DNA from: JAYTQG01 sp043746815
GTDB taxonomy: Bacteria; Actinomycetota; Thermoleophilia; Miltoncostaeales; Miltoncostaeaceae
Reading direction: 5' to 3'
Length of the DNA: 12,954 nucleotides
Assembly: GCA_043746815.1 (NCBI GenBank)
Contig: JAYTQG010000017.1
Location: forward strand, 1 to 12,954
Position numbers and translations under genes: made by a program. The notes beneath the pieces are model-generated. The model was given only the letters and a program-made list of their open reading frames with translations. It was not told the DNA's origin and made no database searches. Positions 1-7,315 of the stretch are shown piece after piece. Each line of letters starts with the position of its first letter. The stretch's first letter is position 1.

Positions 1-1
1 A

Positions 2-259
2 TGCGCCGTTACCTCCTTCATCGGCCCAGTCGGACGATGCCTTTACGCGCCCGGTGGTCTGACTTTCGATTTGGTGTGGCAGATCCGGCCGGCGAGACCG
101 AGCCAGTTGGGGCCGCCGTCAGGCGTTCCCAGCGTCTGGAGTGTTGGACCATCGTCCAACACGGAAGTAAGGACGACGACCTTTTCGCATATCGGGAATA
201 CGTGGAAAGTCTCGGACACAGCGTCGCGACGCGTCGCAGCCGTCGGGATGGTGCGCTAA
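2..259 (+). CDS. 3' end of an unidentified plus-strand gene (partial)
   Basis: The second plus-strand frame is open from the left edge to a TAA at 257-259, giving the last 85 residues of a protein whose start lies outside the window. The product is not recognised. It is rich in Ser, Thr, Val and Gly, with alternating hydrophobic stretches (TFDLVWQI, SVWSVGPSS, VAAVGMVR) that look like beta strands of an exported protein. Third codon positions in this frame are more G/C-biased (about 71 percent by hand count) than in the other open plus frame (about 61 percent), which is why this frame was chosen over the ATG-initiated one at position 1. It would converge with the next gene, leaving only 16 bases between the two stop codons. 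No family can be assigned, and the fragment could be non-coding. Confidence 0.4.
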   Translation, partial: CAVTSFIGPVGRCLYAPGGLTFDLVWQIRPARPSQLGPPSGVPSVWSVGPSSNTEVRTTTFSHIGNTWKVSDTASRRVAAVGMVR

Positions 260-275
260 ATCCAAGTCAGACCAC

Positions 276-1181
276 CTAGGCCCGCCCGGCCGCCCACTCG
301 ACCGATCCGCGGAACAGCGCGATGCCGGTGTTCGGTGCACCGGGGTCCACCGCGCGGTAGTAGCTCTGGAACGTCCAGGGTTGCCAGGCGTCGATGAAGT
401 TGAACCCGAAGTGGACGAGGCGCCCGGCCCCATAGGTGTTTGTGAATGCAAACACCGCACCAGGTGTTGCGCGTCGCTCAGCTGGTTGGTAGGTGATGCG
501 GGCAGCGCGGAGGCGTCCGATTGGCTGGAACCCACTTCCCGCGCTCGACACTAACTCGCCCGTCAGCGCCGTTGGCCCAGAACGCCGACGCCAGGCGTAG
601 TCCGGAACGGGTCCACCACAGAATGCGGCGGCCTTGGCGATCAGCGGATGGCCCGCCTCCAACGCGAAGCTGGCCTGTTCCATGAACGCGTCGTTCAAGA
701 ACCGGGCGCCAAATGCTGGCGAGAGAAGACCCCACCGTTTTGCCCCACCCAGGCCACGTCTGGTCAGCGGAATTCCGGCTTGATCGTCGCGGCCATCAAA
801 GTAGAGGCTCACGAGCCCGCCCCCACCCTTCACCCATCCAGCCAACGTCGCACGTTGGGCATCCGAGAGTCCCTTGACCTCCGGCAGCACGATCACCTTG
901 AGACCGGCCAGGGTAGATGGATTTGCGATGTCCCCGTCCGACAACGTCCGCAGTCCGGACGCGCCCATCGCCGCAGCCTGGGCTTGGGTGGCACGAAACA
1001 TGTTCGCGATGACGCCGACGTCCTTCTGTGCGCCTTGCGTGCTTTGGACGATTCCAACGCTGTAGCCCGGCGAGATGTGCGGCTGAGCGGCACCAGGGAG
1101 GCACGCGATAGCGGGGACGGCGCAAGCGACGAACGCGGCCGCTACGGAGGCGAGCGGGGGGAGGGGCATGGGGCCTTCCAT
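276..1181 (-). CDS. Exported protein with a class I glutamine amidotransferase-like (ThuA/GATase-type) fold
   Basis: A 301-residue protein. Residues 1-30 look like a signal sequence (short N-region, then ASVAAAFVACAVPAIAC); AIAC at 24-27 is a poor lipobox, so a lipoprotein is possible but unconvincing. Residues 40-130 read like the flavodoxin-like half of GATase-1/ThuA-type domains: strand SVGIVQS, helix, strand LKVIVLPEVKGLSDAQ, helix, then GGGLVSLYF. The end (GAGRLVHFGFNFID near 251-264, then GSVEWAAG) matches the usual last strand and helix of such domains. The nucleophile-elbow Cys of active amidotransferases is not visible, so it may bind rather than hydrolyse. In-frame GTG at 1241 would add 20 residues; ATG at 1181 or 1169 puts the signal sequence at the N-terminus. 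It lies 115 bases downstream of the NlpC/P60 gene on the same strand. The fold call is moderately sure; the function is unknown. Confidence 0.78.
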   Translation of the reverse strand: MEGPMPLPPLASVAAAFVACAVPAIACLPGAAQPHISPGYSVGIVQSTQGAQKDVGVIANMFRATQAQAAAMGASGLRTLSDGDIANPSTLAGLKVIVLPEVKGLSDAQRATLAGWVKGGGGLVSLYFDGRDDQAGIPLTRRGLGGAKRWGLLSPAFGARFLNDAFMEQASFALEAGHPLIAKAAAFCGGPVPDYAWRRRSGPTALTGELVSSAGSGFQPIGRLRAARITYQPAERRATPGAVFAFTNTYGAGRLVHFGFNFIDAWQPWTFQSYYRAVDPGAPNTGIALFRGSVEWAAGRA

Positions 1182-1296
1182 TCGGGGGCATGGACGACGA
1201 CCATGCTTGCCGAACACCTCTCCAGCGTGAGCGGTGTTCACGGATCCCTAACGGCCTCCTGACGCCCGCCTCACCCGGCCCCGCCCAATCAGCGAT

Positions 1297-2577
1297 TCAG
1301 CGGATCGGCGAGTAGCGCCTGGCGCCAGCAAACTGACCGAAGTAGTACCCGGTGCTGATGTCGCTGACCTTCACAACGTCGCCGGTATGCGGCGAGTGCA
1401 CCATCTGCCCGCCACCGATGTAGATGCCTTCGTGGTGGATATAGCCGGAGCTATCGGCGAAGAAGACCGCATCCCCAGGCTGCAAGTCGGCGTAGGCGAT
1501 CGATTCGCCGACCTTTGCTTGGTCTGCAGCGACGCGCGGGAGCTTGATCCCGAGGTTGCCGTAGACGTAGCTCACGAGGCCGGAGCAGTCGAAGCCGCCG
1601 GGCTGGGAACCTCCCCAGCGATACGGCGTCCCGAGGAAACCGGCCGCGGTCCGCGCGGCGTTTGTGCCGATTCCCGGCTTCGCGCCCGCAAGGATCGTCG
1701 ACGGTGCCTGTGCGGCAACCTGGTCTGGGGCACCTTGTTCGGCTGTCAGCGCGATGGTTTCGCTCGGTGCCACCGTCGGGAAGCTCGCCTCAATCGGGCG
1801 CGGGCCCTCCATGAGGGTAAGGCCCTTGCTCTCCTCAACTGCGGCGCTTGTCTCCGTTCGTTCACCGTCAACTCCGAGGTACACCGGGGTGTCGGCCTCA
1901 ACGTCGTATGAGAACGCCTTGCCACGAAGCTTTGCGAACGTGCGCGAGCGGTAAGCGATCGCGCCAGCGCGAAGGGCCGTCGGAGCCTTGCTGGCCCAGT
2001 CAGTTGGAATATCCCCCGCGAGCACTGCTCTGAGGTACCCCTCTAGCGCGACCTCGTTGACGATCTGAATCGCGCTGGCCCCGGAGGCAACCATCCGCAG
2101 TGAGCCGCGGAAGCGACGGTCCAGCGGGTCTGCCACACGCAAGCCGGTCGCCGCGTCGGATGTATCCACGCGCAGCGGACCCTTGAAGACGCGCAACGGT
2201 CCCGGGACGTCCAAGTCCCGAAGCGCAAATCCCTTCGCCCGTCGGGAAATTTCGTAGCGGTGATCTGGAATCAATGGCCGCTGAACAGGATGTTTCCACT
2301 GCCCCTCGTCCGTCACACCGAGCGCCGTCCGGCCCGTCAGCACCATACGCGGGACGTTGTCGGCGATCAGGACGCGCACCCGGGCGCCCTTTTGGGAAAC
2401 GAGGCGGCCCGTGGGGTATGCGCGTTTCAGGATTGCTTCCGCGCTCTGTCCGCTCTTGGCAGCGGCAAAGACCTGACCGCGTGTCAGGGATGGCGCGGCA
2501 GACGCCAGGGGCGCGAGGGCGAGCGACGCGAGCGAAAAAAGCAACGCCCGTGACGGCTGTCGGAAGGTTTCGGCCAT
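1297..2577 (-). CDS. Exported cell-wall hydrolase: SpoIID-like domain fused to NlpC/P60 endopeptidase
   Basis: A 426-residue secreted protein. Residues 1-28 are a clear signal peptide (RALLFSLASLALAPLASA). Residues about 125-275 resemble SpoIID: a strand near FRGSLRMV, VNEVALEGYLRAVLAGDIP at 173-191, then ALRAGAIAYRSRTFA, and AAVEESKGLTL before a degenerate segment. Residues about 303-425 are NlpC/P60, which cleaves stem-peptide bonds of peptidoglycan: TPYRWGG, nucleophile Cys331 in FDCSGL, His382 in HHEGIYIG and His394 in MVHSP. The catalytic set therefore looks intact. In the SpoIID part, the usual Glu of the E-M-P motif is Asp189, and the usual SSGG-type segment reads FPTVAPSET, so that half may only bind glycan. 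ATG at 2577 gives the signal peptide directly; an in-frame ATG at 2652, with GAGAAG 9 bases upstream, would add 25 residues. The LapA-like gene is 96 bases upstream on the same strand. Confidence 0.9.
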   Translation of the reverse strand: MAETFRQPSRALLFSLASLALAPLASAAPSLTRGQVFAAAKSGQSAEAILKRAYPTGRLVSQKGARVRVLIADNVPRMVLTGRTALGVTDEGQWKHPVQRPLIPDHRYEISRRAKGFALRDLDVPGPLRVFKGPLRVDTSDAATGLRVADPLDRRFRGSLRMVASGASAIQIVNEVALEGYLRAVLAGDIPTDWASKAPTALRAGAIAYRSRTFAKLRGKAFSYDVEADTPVYLGVDGERTETSAAVEESKGLTLMEGPRPIEASFPTVAPSETIALTAEQGAPDQVAAQAPSTILAGAKPGIGTNAARTAAGFLGTPYRWGGSQPGGFDCSGLVSYVYGNLGIKLPRVAADQAKVGESIAYADLQPGDAVFFADSSGYIHHEGIYIGGGQMVHSPHTGDVVKVSDISTGYYFGQFAGARRYSPIR

Positions 2578-2673
2578 AGATGGCACCACGAACAGAAATC
2601 CGCCGGGCACACGTCGAACATAGCAGGAGGCCTCCGGTCGGGGCCTGGTCATGAGACGAGTCTTCTCGGAGCG

Positions 2674-2952
2674 TTAACGCGTGCGCGAACGGCGCCGTTG
2701 CTGGAGCACGCGGGGCAGGGCTACGCCCAGAATGGCTCCGGCGATCAACGACAACACGATGACCCAAATGAGTGATGTTTTGATCGTGAAGATCACGAAG
2801 GAGACGTCGGTATTGCGGTTGTTTTTGACGATGAACAGCAGCACGAATATCGAGACCACGGTGATGACGCCCGCGATGGCAAGCCGGCGCTTGTCGCGCT
2901 CGTCGAGGCCCTCGTGGGAGTCCACGACTGCTGGCTGAAGTTCCTCGCTCAC
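2674..2952 (-). CDS. LapA-domain small integral membrane protein
   Basis: A 92-residue membrane protein. An acidic, soluble N-terminus (about 1-25) ends in DERDKRRL. A first helix follows (AIAGVITVVSIFVLLFIV, about 27-44), then a short N-N-R-N-T-D-V-S-F turn, a second helix (TSLIWVIVLSLIAGAILGVAL, about 60-80) and an Arg-rich tail. The asparagine/valine segment between the helices and the glycine-containing second helix fit the LapA-type (DUF1049) family of small envelope proteins. Members in proteobacteria act in LPS assembly; in actinobacteria the role is undefined. Start choice: GTG at 2952 is preceded by a near-perfect AAGGAG at 7-base spacing. The longer open frame back to 3138 runs into the aminotransferase gene and was rejected. 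The aminotransferase stop lies 19 bases upstream, so the two are probably cotranscribed. Confidence 0.86.
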   Translation of the reverse strand: MSEELQPAVVDSHEGLDERDKRRLAIAGVITVVSIFVLLFIVKNNRNTDVSFVIFTIKTSLIWVIVLSLIAGAILGVALPRVLQQRRRSRTR

Positions 2953-2959
2953 CTCGTGT

Positions 2960-2965
2960 CTCCTT
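2960..2965 (-). promoter_or_regulatory. Ribosome binding site fixing the GTG start of the LapA-like gene
   Basis: The minus strand reads AAGGAG followed by seven bases and GTG. It sits in the 19-base gap after the aminotransferase stop codon and is the reason the short 92-residue form is preferred over the 154-residue frame. Confidence 0.8.
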
Positions 2966-2971
2966 CCTGGT

Positions 2972-4063
2972 TTACCCGTTCGCGAAAACAGCCGCGAGGC
3001 GAGCCATTCCCTCGGTGATTTCGTCGGTGGAGACGCCACTGTAGGCAAGGCGAAGTGTCCGTTCGCCGCCCGATATGAAGCAGCCACTTCCAACGACATA
3101 GAGCACACCCGCTGCCTTCGCTGCCTGCTCCATCGCATCCGCGGACATGCCCTCAGGGAGCGTCAGCCACAGGAAGAAGCCACCCTCTGGAGCGTGACAG
3201 ACGGTGCCAGCAGGCATTGCTACGACACCAGCAAGCATTGCGTCGCGGCGGGCCCGCATCAAGCCGGTTACCCGAGTGATGTTCGTGTCCAACTCGCCGC
3301 TCTCGCAGATCTCGTGAACGGCCCCTTGCGCGAGCAGGGAGGGCGAGATATACGTCCGGTTCGCGGTCGCCACCAACTGGCTGATGATCGTCTTCGGGGC
3401 CACGATGTACCCCACGCGTAGGCCCGGGGCGAGGGTTTTTGAGAACGACGACGTAAAGATCACCCGTTCTGGCCCACCGAGGGAGTAGAGGCTCGGCAGG
3501 TGTTCACCCTCAAAGCGGAGGCGACCGTACGGGTCGTCCTCAAGAATCCAGAAGTCGTACTGATTCGCGAGCGCGATCAATGCCTCGCGTTTCGCCAGCG
3601 AAAGCGTGGCCCCCGACGGGTTCTGGAAGTTCGGGATCGTGTACACCATCTTCGGGACCTGTCCACCGGCACAGGCGGCCGCGAGTGCGTCGGTGGAGAG
3701 GCCATCCGGCTCCACCGCGATCGGCAGCACGTCGATGCCATGCAGCTTGGCCTGAAGCAGCGCCCGGTCGTAGGTAGGTGCCTCGACCCCGAGGAGGCCG
3801 CCGTCCGCGAACAGGGCTTCCAACAGGAAGACAAATCCCTGGAGCGATCCGCTGGAGACGAAGACCTCGTCGGCCGAGACCCCGTGCTGGGCTCCAAGCC
3901 ACGCCCGAAGCGGCGCGTAGCCGTTACCGGGGCTGTACGAGAGGATCGTCGCCGGGTCCTTGGCAACCGCCCGCTGGGTGGCCGCGACCACCAGCGGTCC
4001 GTTCAGGGCGTCAGGGTGCGGGGCTCCCCGGGCGAAGGAGATGGTTTTCGTCTCGGTCGTCAC
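2972..4063 (-). CDS. PLP-dependent aminotransferase, class I/II (2-aminoadipate/MocR-like group)
   Basis: A 363-residue cytosolic fold-type I aminotransferase, complete from SFARGAPHPDAL to the C-terminus. Visible landmarks are YSPGNGYAPLR (43-53), the cofactor-binding SSGSLQGF (70-77), APTYDRA (95-101), NFQNPSGAT (145-153, with the PLP-contacting Asn148), LEDDPYGRLRF (174-184, Asp and Tyr for the pyridine ring), the Schiff-base Lys209 in SSFSKTLAPGLRVGY, and the substrate-carboxylate Arg338 in LRLAYSG. This pattern is typical of the LysN/2-aminoadipate transaminase and MocR-C-terminal group. The substrate cannot be read from sequence, and no N-terminal GntR DNA-binding domain is present. The start is GTG at 4063; an in-frame TAG at 4073-4075 excludes an earlier one. 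It lies 43 bases after the second phosphatase gene and just before the LapA-like gene. It is the only clear housekeeping-type enzyme among the envelope genes. Confidence 0.94.
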   Translation of the reverse strand: MTTETKTISFARGAPHPDALNGPLVVAATQRAVAKDPATILSYSPGNGYAPLRAWLGAQHGVSADEVFVSSGSLQGFVFLLEALFADGGLLGVEAPTYDRALLQAKLHGIDVLPIAVEPDGLSTDALAAACAGGQVPKMVYTIPNFQNPSGATLSLAKREALIALANQYDFWILEDDPYGRLRFEGEHLPSLYSLGGPERVIFTSSFSKTLAPGLRVGYIVAPKTIISQLVATANRTYISPSLLAQGAVHEICESGELDTNITRVTGLMRARRDAMLAGVVAMPAGTVCHAPEGGFFLWLTLPEGMSADAMEQAAKAAGVLYVVGSGCFISGGERTLRLAYSGVSTDEITEGMARLAAVFANG

Positions 4064-4106
4064 CCCATCATTCTACGCAGCCGCCTCGGGAACTCTGCAG
4101 GACCCC

Positions 4107-5624
4107 TCAGGCCTTCGAGTGACAGTCCGCACTCCCCGCGTCGAAGCTCGCGCCAGCCTCCGTGATGAAGACCCACTCCACGCTCCGCGCCCTGAGTGTC
4201 AGCTTGAGTGCGCCATAGGCTCCAAGTGTGGCCGCTGACACTGGCGACAGCGCATTCGGCGCGCGGAGGTTACGTCCGCCGGTACCGATCGTGAAGTTCC
4301 GGACGCCGCGAGCGTCATCCCGATTCCGGCTGGGGTCAACCGGGTGTAGGCGTTCATAGTGGTGACTGTGACCATTCAGCACGACATCCGCGCCGCGGGT
4401 GTAGAGGGTTTGGAACCATGGTGCGCTGAGGGGGTTGTCGACATAGGACGGGCCGTCAGAGGCCGTGGGCGACCAGCGCGGGTGGTGCCAGGCGGCAACG
4501 ACGCACGGCTGGCGCGTAGTTCGCAGGTCGTTGTCCAGCCATGTGTTTTGCGCCGCACAACCGGCAACTGCGTTCGTGACCGAATCGCAGTTCGAGTTCA
4601 GGAGCACGACATGCCAGGTTCCAAGGTCAACCGACCACGGTTGGCCATATGCGGGACCCGCGTGCGCGGCGCCAAAGTAGGTGTACCAGTTGGTCCCCGA
4701 ACCGCCAAGGCCCGGCGCTCCAGCGCCGCTGTTGAAGTCGTGGTTGCCCTGTACCGCCCACGTCCGGGGAAGCAGCGAGCCGAATGCGGCGTTGTAGTCC
4801 GCACCCGGAACCACGGCCGACCAGTCGGGGTATTGCGCGTCACCAAGGCCGATGAAGGCATCCGGGTTCTGCGCGTTGACGACGGCAGCGACGGCGGCCT
4901 GCTGGCAGGTCGGCGGCGCGGTCACCACCGGTGGACATGCCATGTCGCCCACACTCATCACAACGGGGCAAGCCACCGTCGGGAACGTCGCCGTTGTCTC
5001 GGGGCCGACGTTTCCCGCGCTGTCTCGGGCCTTCACCCCAATGGAGTAGTCCGTCCCGCAGTCCAGCTGGTCCACCGTTTGCGACTGGTCCACCGTGGTT
5101 GCTACCAGGCTTCCGTTTCGGGAAATGAGATAGCTCGTCACGCCCACGTTGTCGGTTGCGGCTGCCCAGGTGACCGTGAGGCGTGTGCGCGTGGTCTCGC
5201 TGGCGTTGAGTCCCGGTGGCGAGGTTGGGTTCGTCGTGTCGGCGGCGACCGGAACCCGACTCACGATGATCCTTGGTCGTCCGCTGCGACGGTTGATCGC
5301 GGGGGCCCGGCCGCTCGCGCTGGTAACCGTCAGCGTCACACGGCCTGTGATGCCGGTGACGAGCCGTGTGATGCCGATCTCCGTTGCTCGACCCGGCTGA
5401 ATTCGCGAGCGGACCACGCGCCGGTTCCGGCTGTTGCGGATCGCGAGGACATCCGGCTTCAGCGCAACCACGCGAAGCTTGACGGTTTGGCCCTTCGCAA
5501 GTTTGGTCGGCAGCCCGAAGGAAAGTCGCGTCGTGACCGGAGGGGCCGCCCCACCGGTCACGGGTGCCCCCGCAGAGATGGCGGCGACCGTGACCACGGC
5601 GATGAGCAGGCTCCTCGGTTTCAT
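4107..5624 (-). CDS. Secreted Fn3-purple-acid-phosphatase-like metallophosphoesterase, copy 2
   Basis: A 505-residue exported protein. The signal peptide is residues 1-27 (SLLIAVVTVAAISAGAPVTGGA). Residues about 31-124 form a beta-rich domain of unknown family that is shared with the upstream paralog (KGQTVKLRVVALKPD, then GRVTLTVTSASGRA). Residues about 133-218 are an Fn3 domain (SPPGLNASETT, DNVGVTSYLISRNG, DSAGNVGPE). Residues about 221-500 are the phosphoesterase, with the metal-site motifs in purple acid phosphatase order: GDMA (226-229), GDAQY (261-265), GNHD (293-296), WHHP (379-382) and GHSHHYER (418-425). All five are intact, so it is probably a working extracellular phosphomonoesterase or diesterase; the substrate is unknown. 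Several Cys residues (189, 219, 230, 240, 346, 356, 374, 501) suggest disulfides. GAAGAG lies 6 bases before the ATG. It follows the first copy by 32 bases. Confidence 0.93.
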   Translation of the reverse strand: MKPRSLLIAVVTVAAISAGAPVTGGAAPPVTTRLSFGLPTKLAKGQTVKLRVVALKPDVLAIRNSRNRRVVRSRIQPGRATEIGITRLVTGITGRVTLTVTSASGRAPAINRRSGRPRIIVSRVPVAADTTNPTSPPGLNASETTRTRLTVTWAAATDNVGVTSYLISRNGSLVATTVDQSQTVDQLDCGTDYSIGVKARDSAGNVGPETTATFPTVACPVVMSVGDMACPPVVTAPPTCQQAAVAAVVNAQNPDAFIGLGDAQYPDWSAVVPGADYNAAFGSLLPRTWAVQGNHDFNSGAGAPGLGGSGTNWYTYFGAAHAGPAYGQPWSVDLGTWHVVLLNSNCDSVTNAVAGCAAQNTWLDNDLRTTRQPCVVAAWHHPRWSPTASDGPSYVDNPLSAPWFQTLYTRGADVVLNGHSHHYERLHPVDPSRNRDDARGVRNFTIGTGGRNLRAPNALSPVSAATLGAYGALKLTLRARSVEWVFITEAGASFDAGSADCHSKA

Positions 5625-5656
5625 GTCGATCTCTTCGGCACCTGCATCATGTTGCG

Positions 5657-7315
5657 TTAGCTCTTCGTGTGACAGTCCCCAGTGCCGGAGTCGGTGAACG
5701 TCGACCCTGCAACCGGGATGAATGACCAGTCGTAGCTCCGAGCCTTAAGCGTCAGCTTAAGCGCACCCTGGACGTTTCCGGTCGCCACGATGGGGAATGG
5801 GGTTCCGTTCGTGGGCCTGATAACCCGCCCACCCGTCCCAACAATGAACTCCCGGATTCCCTTGGTGGTGTCCGATGTTTTGTCCGGGGCGATCGGGGCA
5901 AGGACTTGGTAGTTATGGCTGTGGCCGTTCAGCACGACGTCGGAACCCTTTGCGTACAGCGAGTTCCACCAGGGTCCCACTGACGGGTTGTCCGCATACC
6001 CACCGGGGGCCTCGACCGTCAGTGATGCCGCCGGCGCATACCGAGGGTGATGCCAGCTGGCCAGGATGCAGGGTTGGCGCGTCGCAGCAAGGTCGTTCTG
6101 CAGCCACGTGTTTTGTGCTGCACAACTGGCGATCAGGTACTGGCCAGCACCCGTGACGTCCCGGCAGTTCGAGTTCAAAAAGACGAGGTGCCACGTGCCG
6201 AGGTCCTTGGACCATGCCTCACCGTACGCTGGCCCCGCGTGGAGTGGCCCGAAGTAGTTGTACCAACTTGCACCGGTGGCGTTCGCCGAGGGCAGACCGG
6301 CGCCTGAATCGAAATCATGGTTTCCCTGGACGGTCCACGTCCTTGGCAGCAGTGAGCCGAAGGCGGTGTTGTAAGGACCTGTCGCGGCGGAGGCACTGGC
6401 CCAGTCGTCGTACTGCGCATCGCCGTTGTTGATGAATGCGTCGGGGTTCTGGGCATTCACGACGTCAGCAACCAGTTGCTGACGGCAATCGGTCGATGTG
6501 GGTGTCGCACAAGCGATGTCGCCCACGTTCATCACGACCGGACATGGAGACGTTGAGAGCGACGCGGTTGCCTCGGGGCCGACATTCCCAGCGGCGTCCT
6601 TGGCCTTGACGCCGATTGCGTATGCCGTGCCGCAGTCCAGCTGGTCAAGGGTCTGGGAGGTACCGCTTGGCGTTGCGACCTGTGTTCCTCCGCGGGAGAG
6701 GAGGTAGCCGGTCACGCCGGTGTCGTCGGTTGCTGCCGTCCAGCTGATGGAAAGGCTCGTCCGAGTCGCAGCGGCCGCGACGACGCCAGTGGGCGCCGTG
6801 GGAGCCGTGGTGTCGCCCGCAGTGGTGACCGGAGGCGTTGCTGTCGTCGTGGGTGTCGTCACGACGACCCGCGGACGACTGATGATGATGAGTGGCCGTT
6901 TTGCTTTGCGGTCGATCGCAACAGCGCGGCCTGTCACGCTCGTAATCGTCAGGGTGACCTGGCCGGACACGCCGCGAAGCAGCGGGGTTACCCCAATCTC
7001 GACGGTTTTACCCGGCCTGACACGGGCGCTCACGACGCCGGAGCGGCGGTCGGACCGTACCTTGAGCGTGTCGGCCTTCAGGGGCACCAACCGGACCTTG
7101 ACGGTCTGCCCCTGCGTAAGCTTGGGCGCCAGGCGGAACGACAGCCGAGTGCCCGGAGCGACCTTCGCGTTCGAGGTCGCCGTTCCCGCCGCGGACACGG
7201 TGATGGTCTGAAGGTCGACCAGCGGGGTCGTTTCTTTCAGGCTGCTCGCGATGGCGGTACCCGTAAGAGCTGCGACGGACGCGAGCGCTGCGACACCAAT
7301 GTGCTTGAGGGTCAT
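5657..7315 (-). CDS. Secreted Fn3-purple-acid-phosphatase-like metallophosphoesterase, copy 1
   Basis: A 552-residue exported protein and a close paralog of the next gene downstream. The signal peptide is residues 1-24 (HIGVAALASVAALTGTAIA). Residues about 53-147 are the unclassified beta-rich domain shared with the paralog, followed by a Thr/Pro linker (VVTTPTTTATPPVTT, 151-165). An Fn3 domain occupies about 171-255 (DDTGVTGYLLSRGG, DAAGNVGPEA). The phosphoesterase occupies about 259-548, with GDIA (265-268), GDAQY (298-302), GNHD (331-334), WHHP (421-424) and GHSHNYQ (464-470). The metal-binding motifs are intact, but the usual Glu-Arg after the last motif is replaced by Gln-Val. Conserved Cys residues suggest disulfides. 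ATG at 7315 was chosen because AGAGGA precedes it by 4 bases and the signal peptide starts there; the open frame runs further upstream to 7441 inside the Ig-array gene. The start overlaps the upstream stop as ATGA, implying translational coupling. Confidence 0.93.
   Translation of the reverse strand: MTLKHIGVAALASVAALTGTAIASSLKETTPLVDLQTITVSAAGTATSNAKVAPGTRLSFRLAPKLTQGQTVKVRLVPLKADTLKVRSDRRSGVVSARVRPGKTVEIGVTPLLRGVSGQVTLTITSVTGRAVAIDRKAKRPLIIISRPRVVVTTPTTTATPPVTTAGDTTAPTAPTGVVAAAATRTSLSISWTAATDDTGVTGYLLSRGGTQVATPSGTSQTLDQLDCGTAYAIGVKAKDAAGNVGPEATASLSTSPCPVVMNVGDIACATPTSTDCRQQLVADVVNAQNPDAFINNGDAQYDDWASASAATGPYNTAFGSLLPRTWTVQGNHDFDSGAGLPSANATGASWYNYFGPLHAGPAYGEAWSKDLGTWHLVFLNSNCRDVTGAGQYLIASCAAQNTWLQNDLAATRQPCILASWHHPRYAPAASLTVEAPGGYADNPSVGPWWNSLYAKGSDVVLNGHSHNYQVLAPIAPDKTSDTTKGIREFIVGTGGRVIRPTNGTPFPIVATGNVQGALKLTLKARSYDWSFIPVAGSTFTDSGTGDCHTKS

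Noticed and set aside
1..279. ATG-initiated 92-residue frame at the left edge
   Set aside because: It has weaker third-position bias than the overlapping second frame, no domain, and overlaps the stop of the convergent gene.
648..1262. Plus-strand open frame of 204 residues
   Set aside because: It is antisense to the exported amidotransferase-fold gene, with low-complexity Arg-rich translation.
2953..3138. N-terminal extension of the LapA-like gene
   Set aside because: It lies inside the aminotransferase gene in another frame; GTG at 2952 has an excellent Shine-Dalgarno sequence.
4064..4106. Possible terminator after the second phosphatase gene
   Set aside because: There is no stable hairpin followed by a T-run on the minus strand; read-through into the aminotransferase gene cannot be excluded.
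4359..5660. Long plus-strand open frame of 433 residues
   Set aside because: It lies antisense to the phosphatase gene, is Arg/Gly/Val-rich without domains or signal, and reflects the lack of stop codons opposite GC-rich coding sequence.
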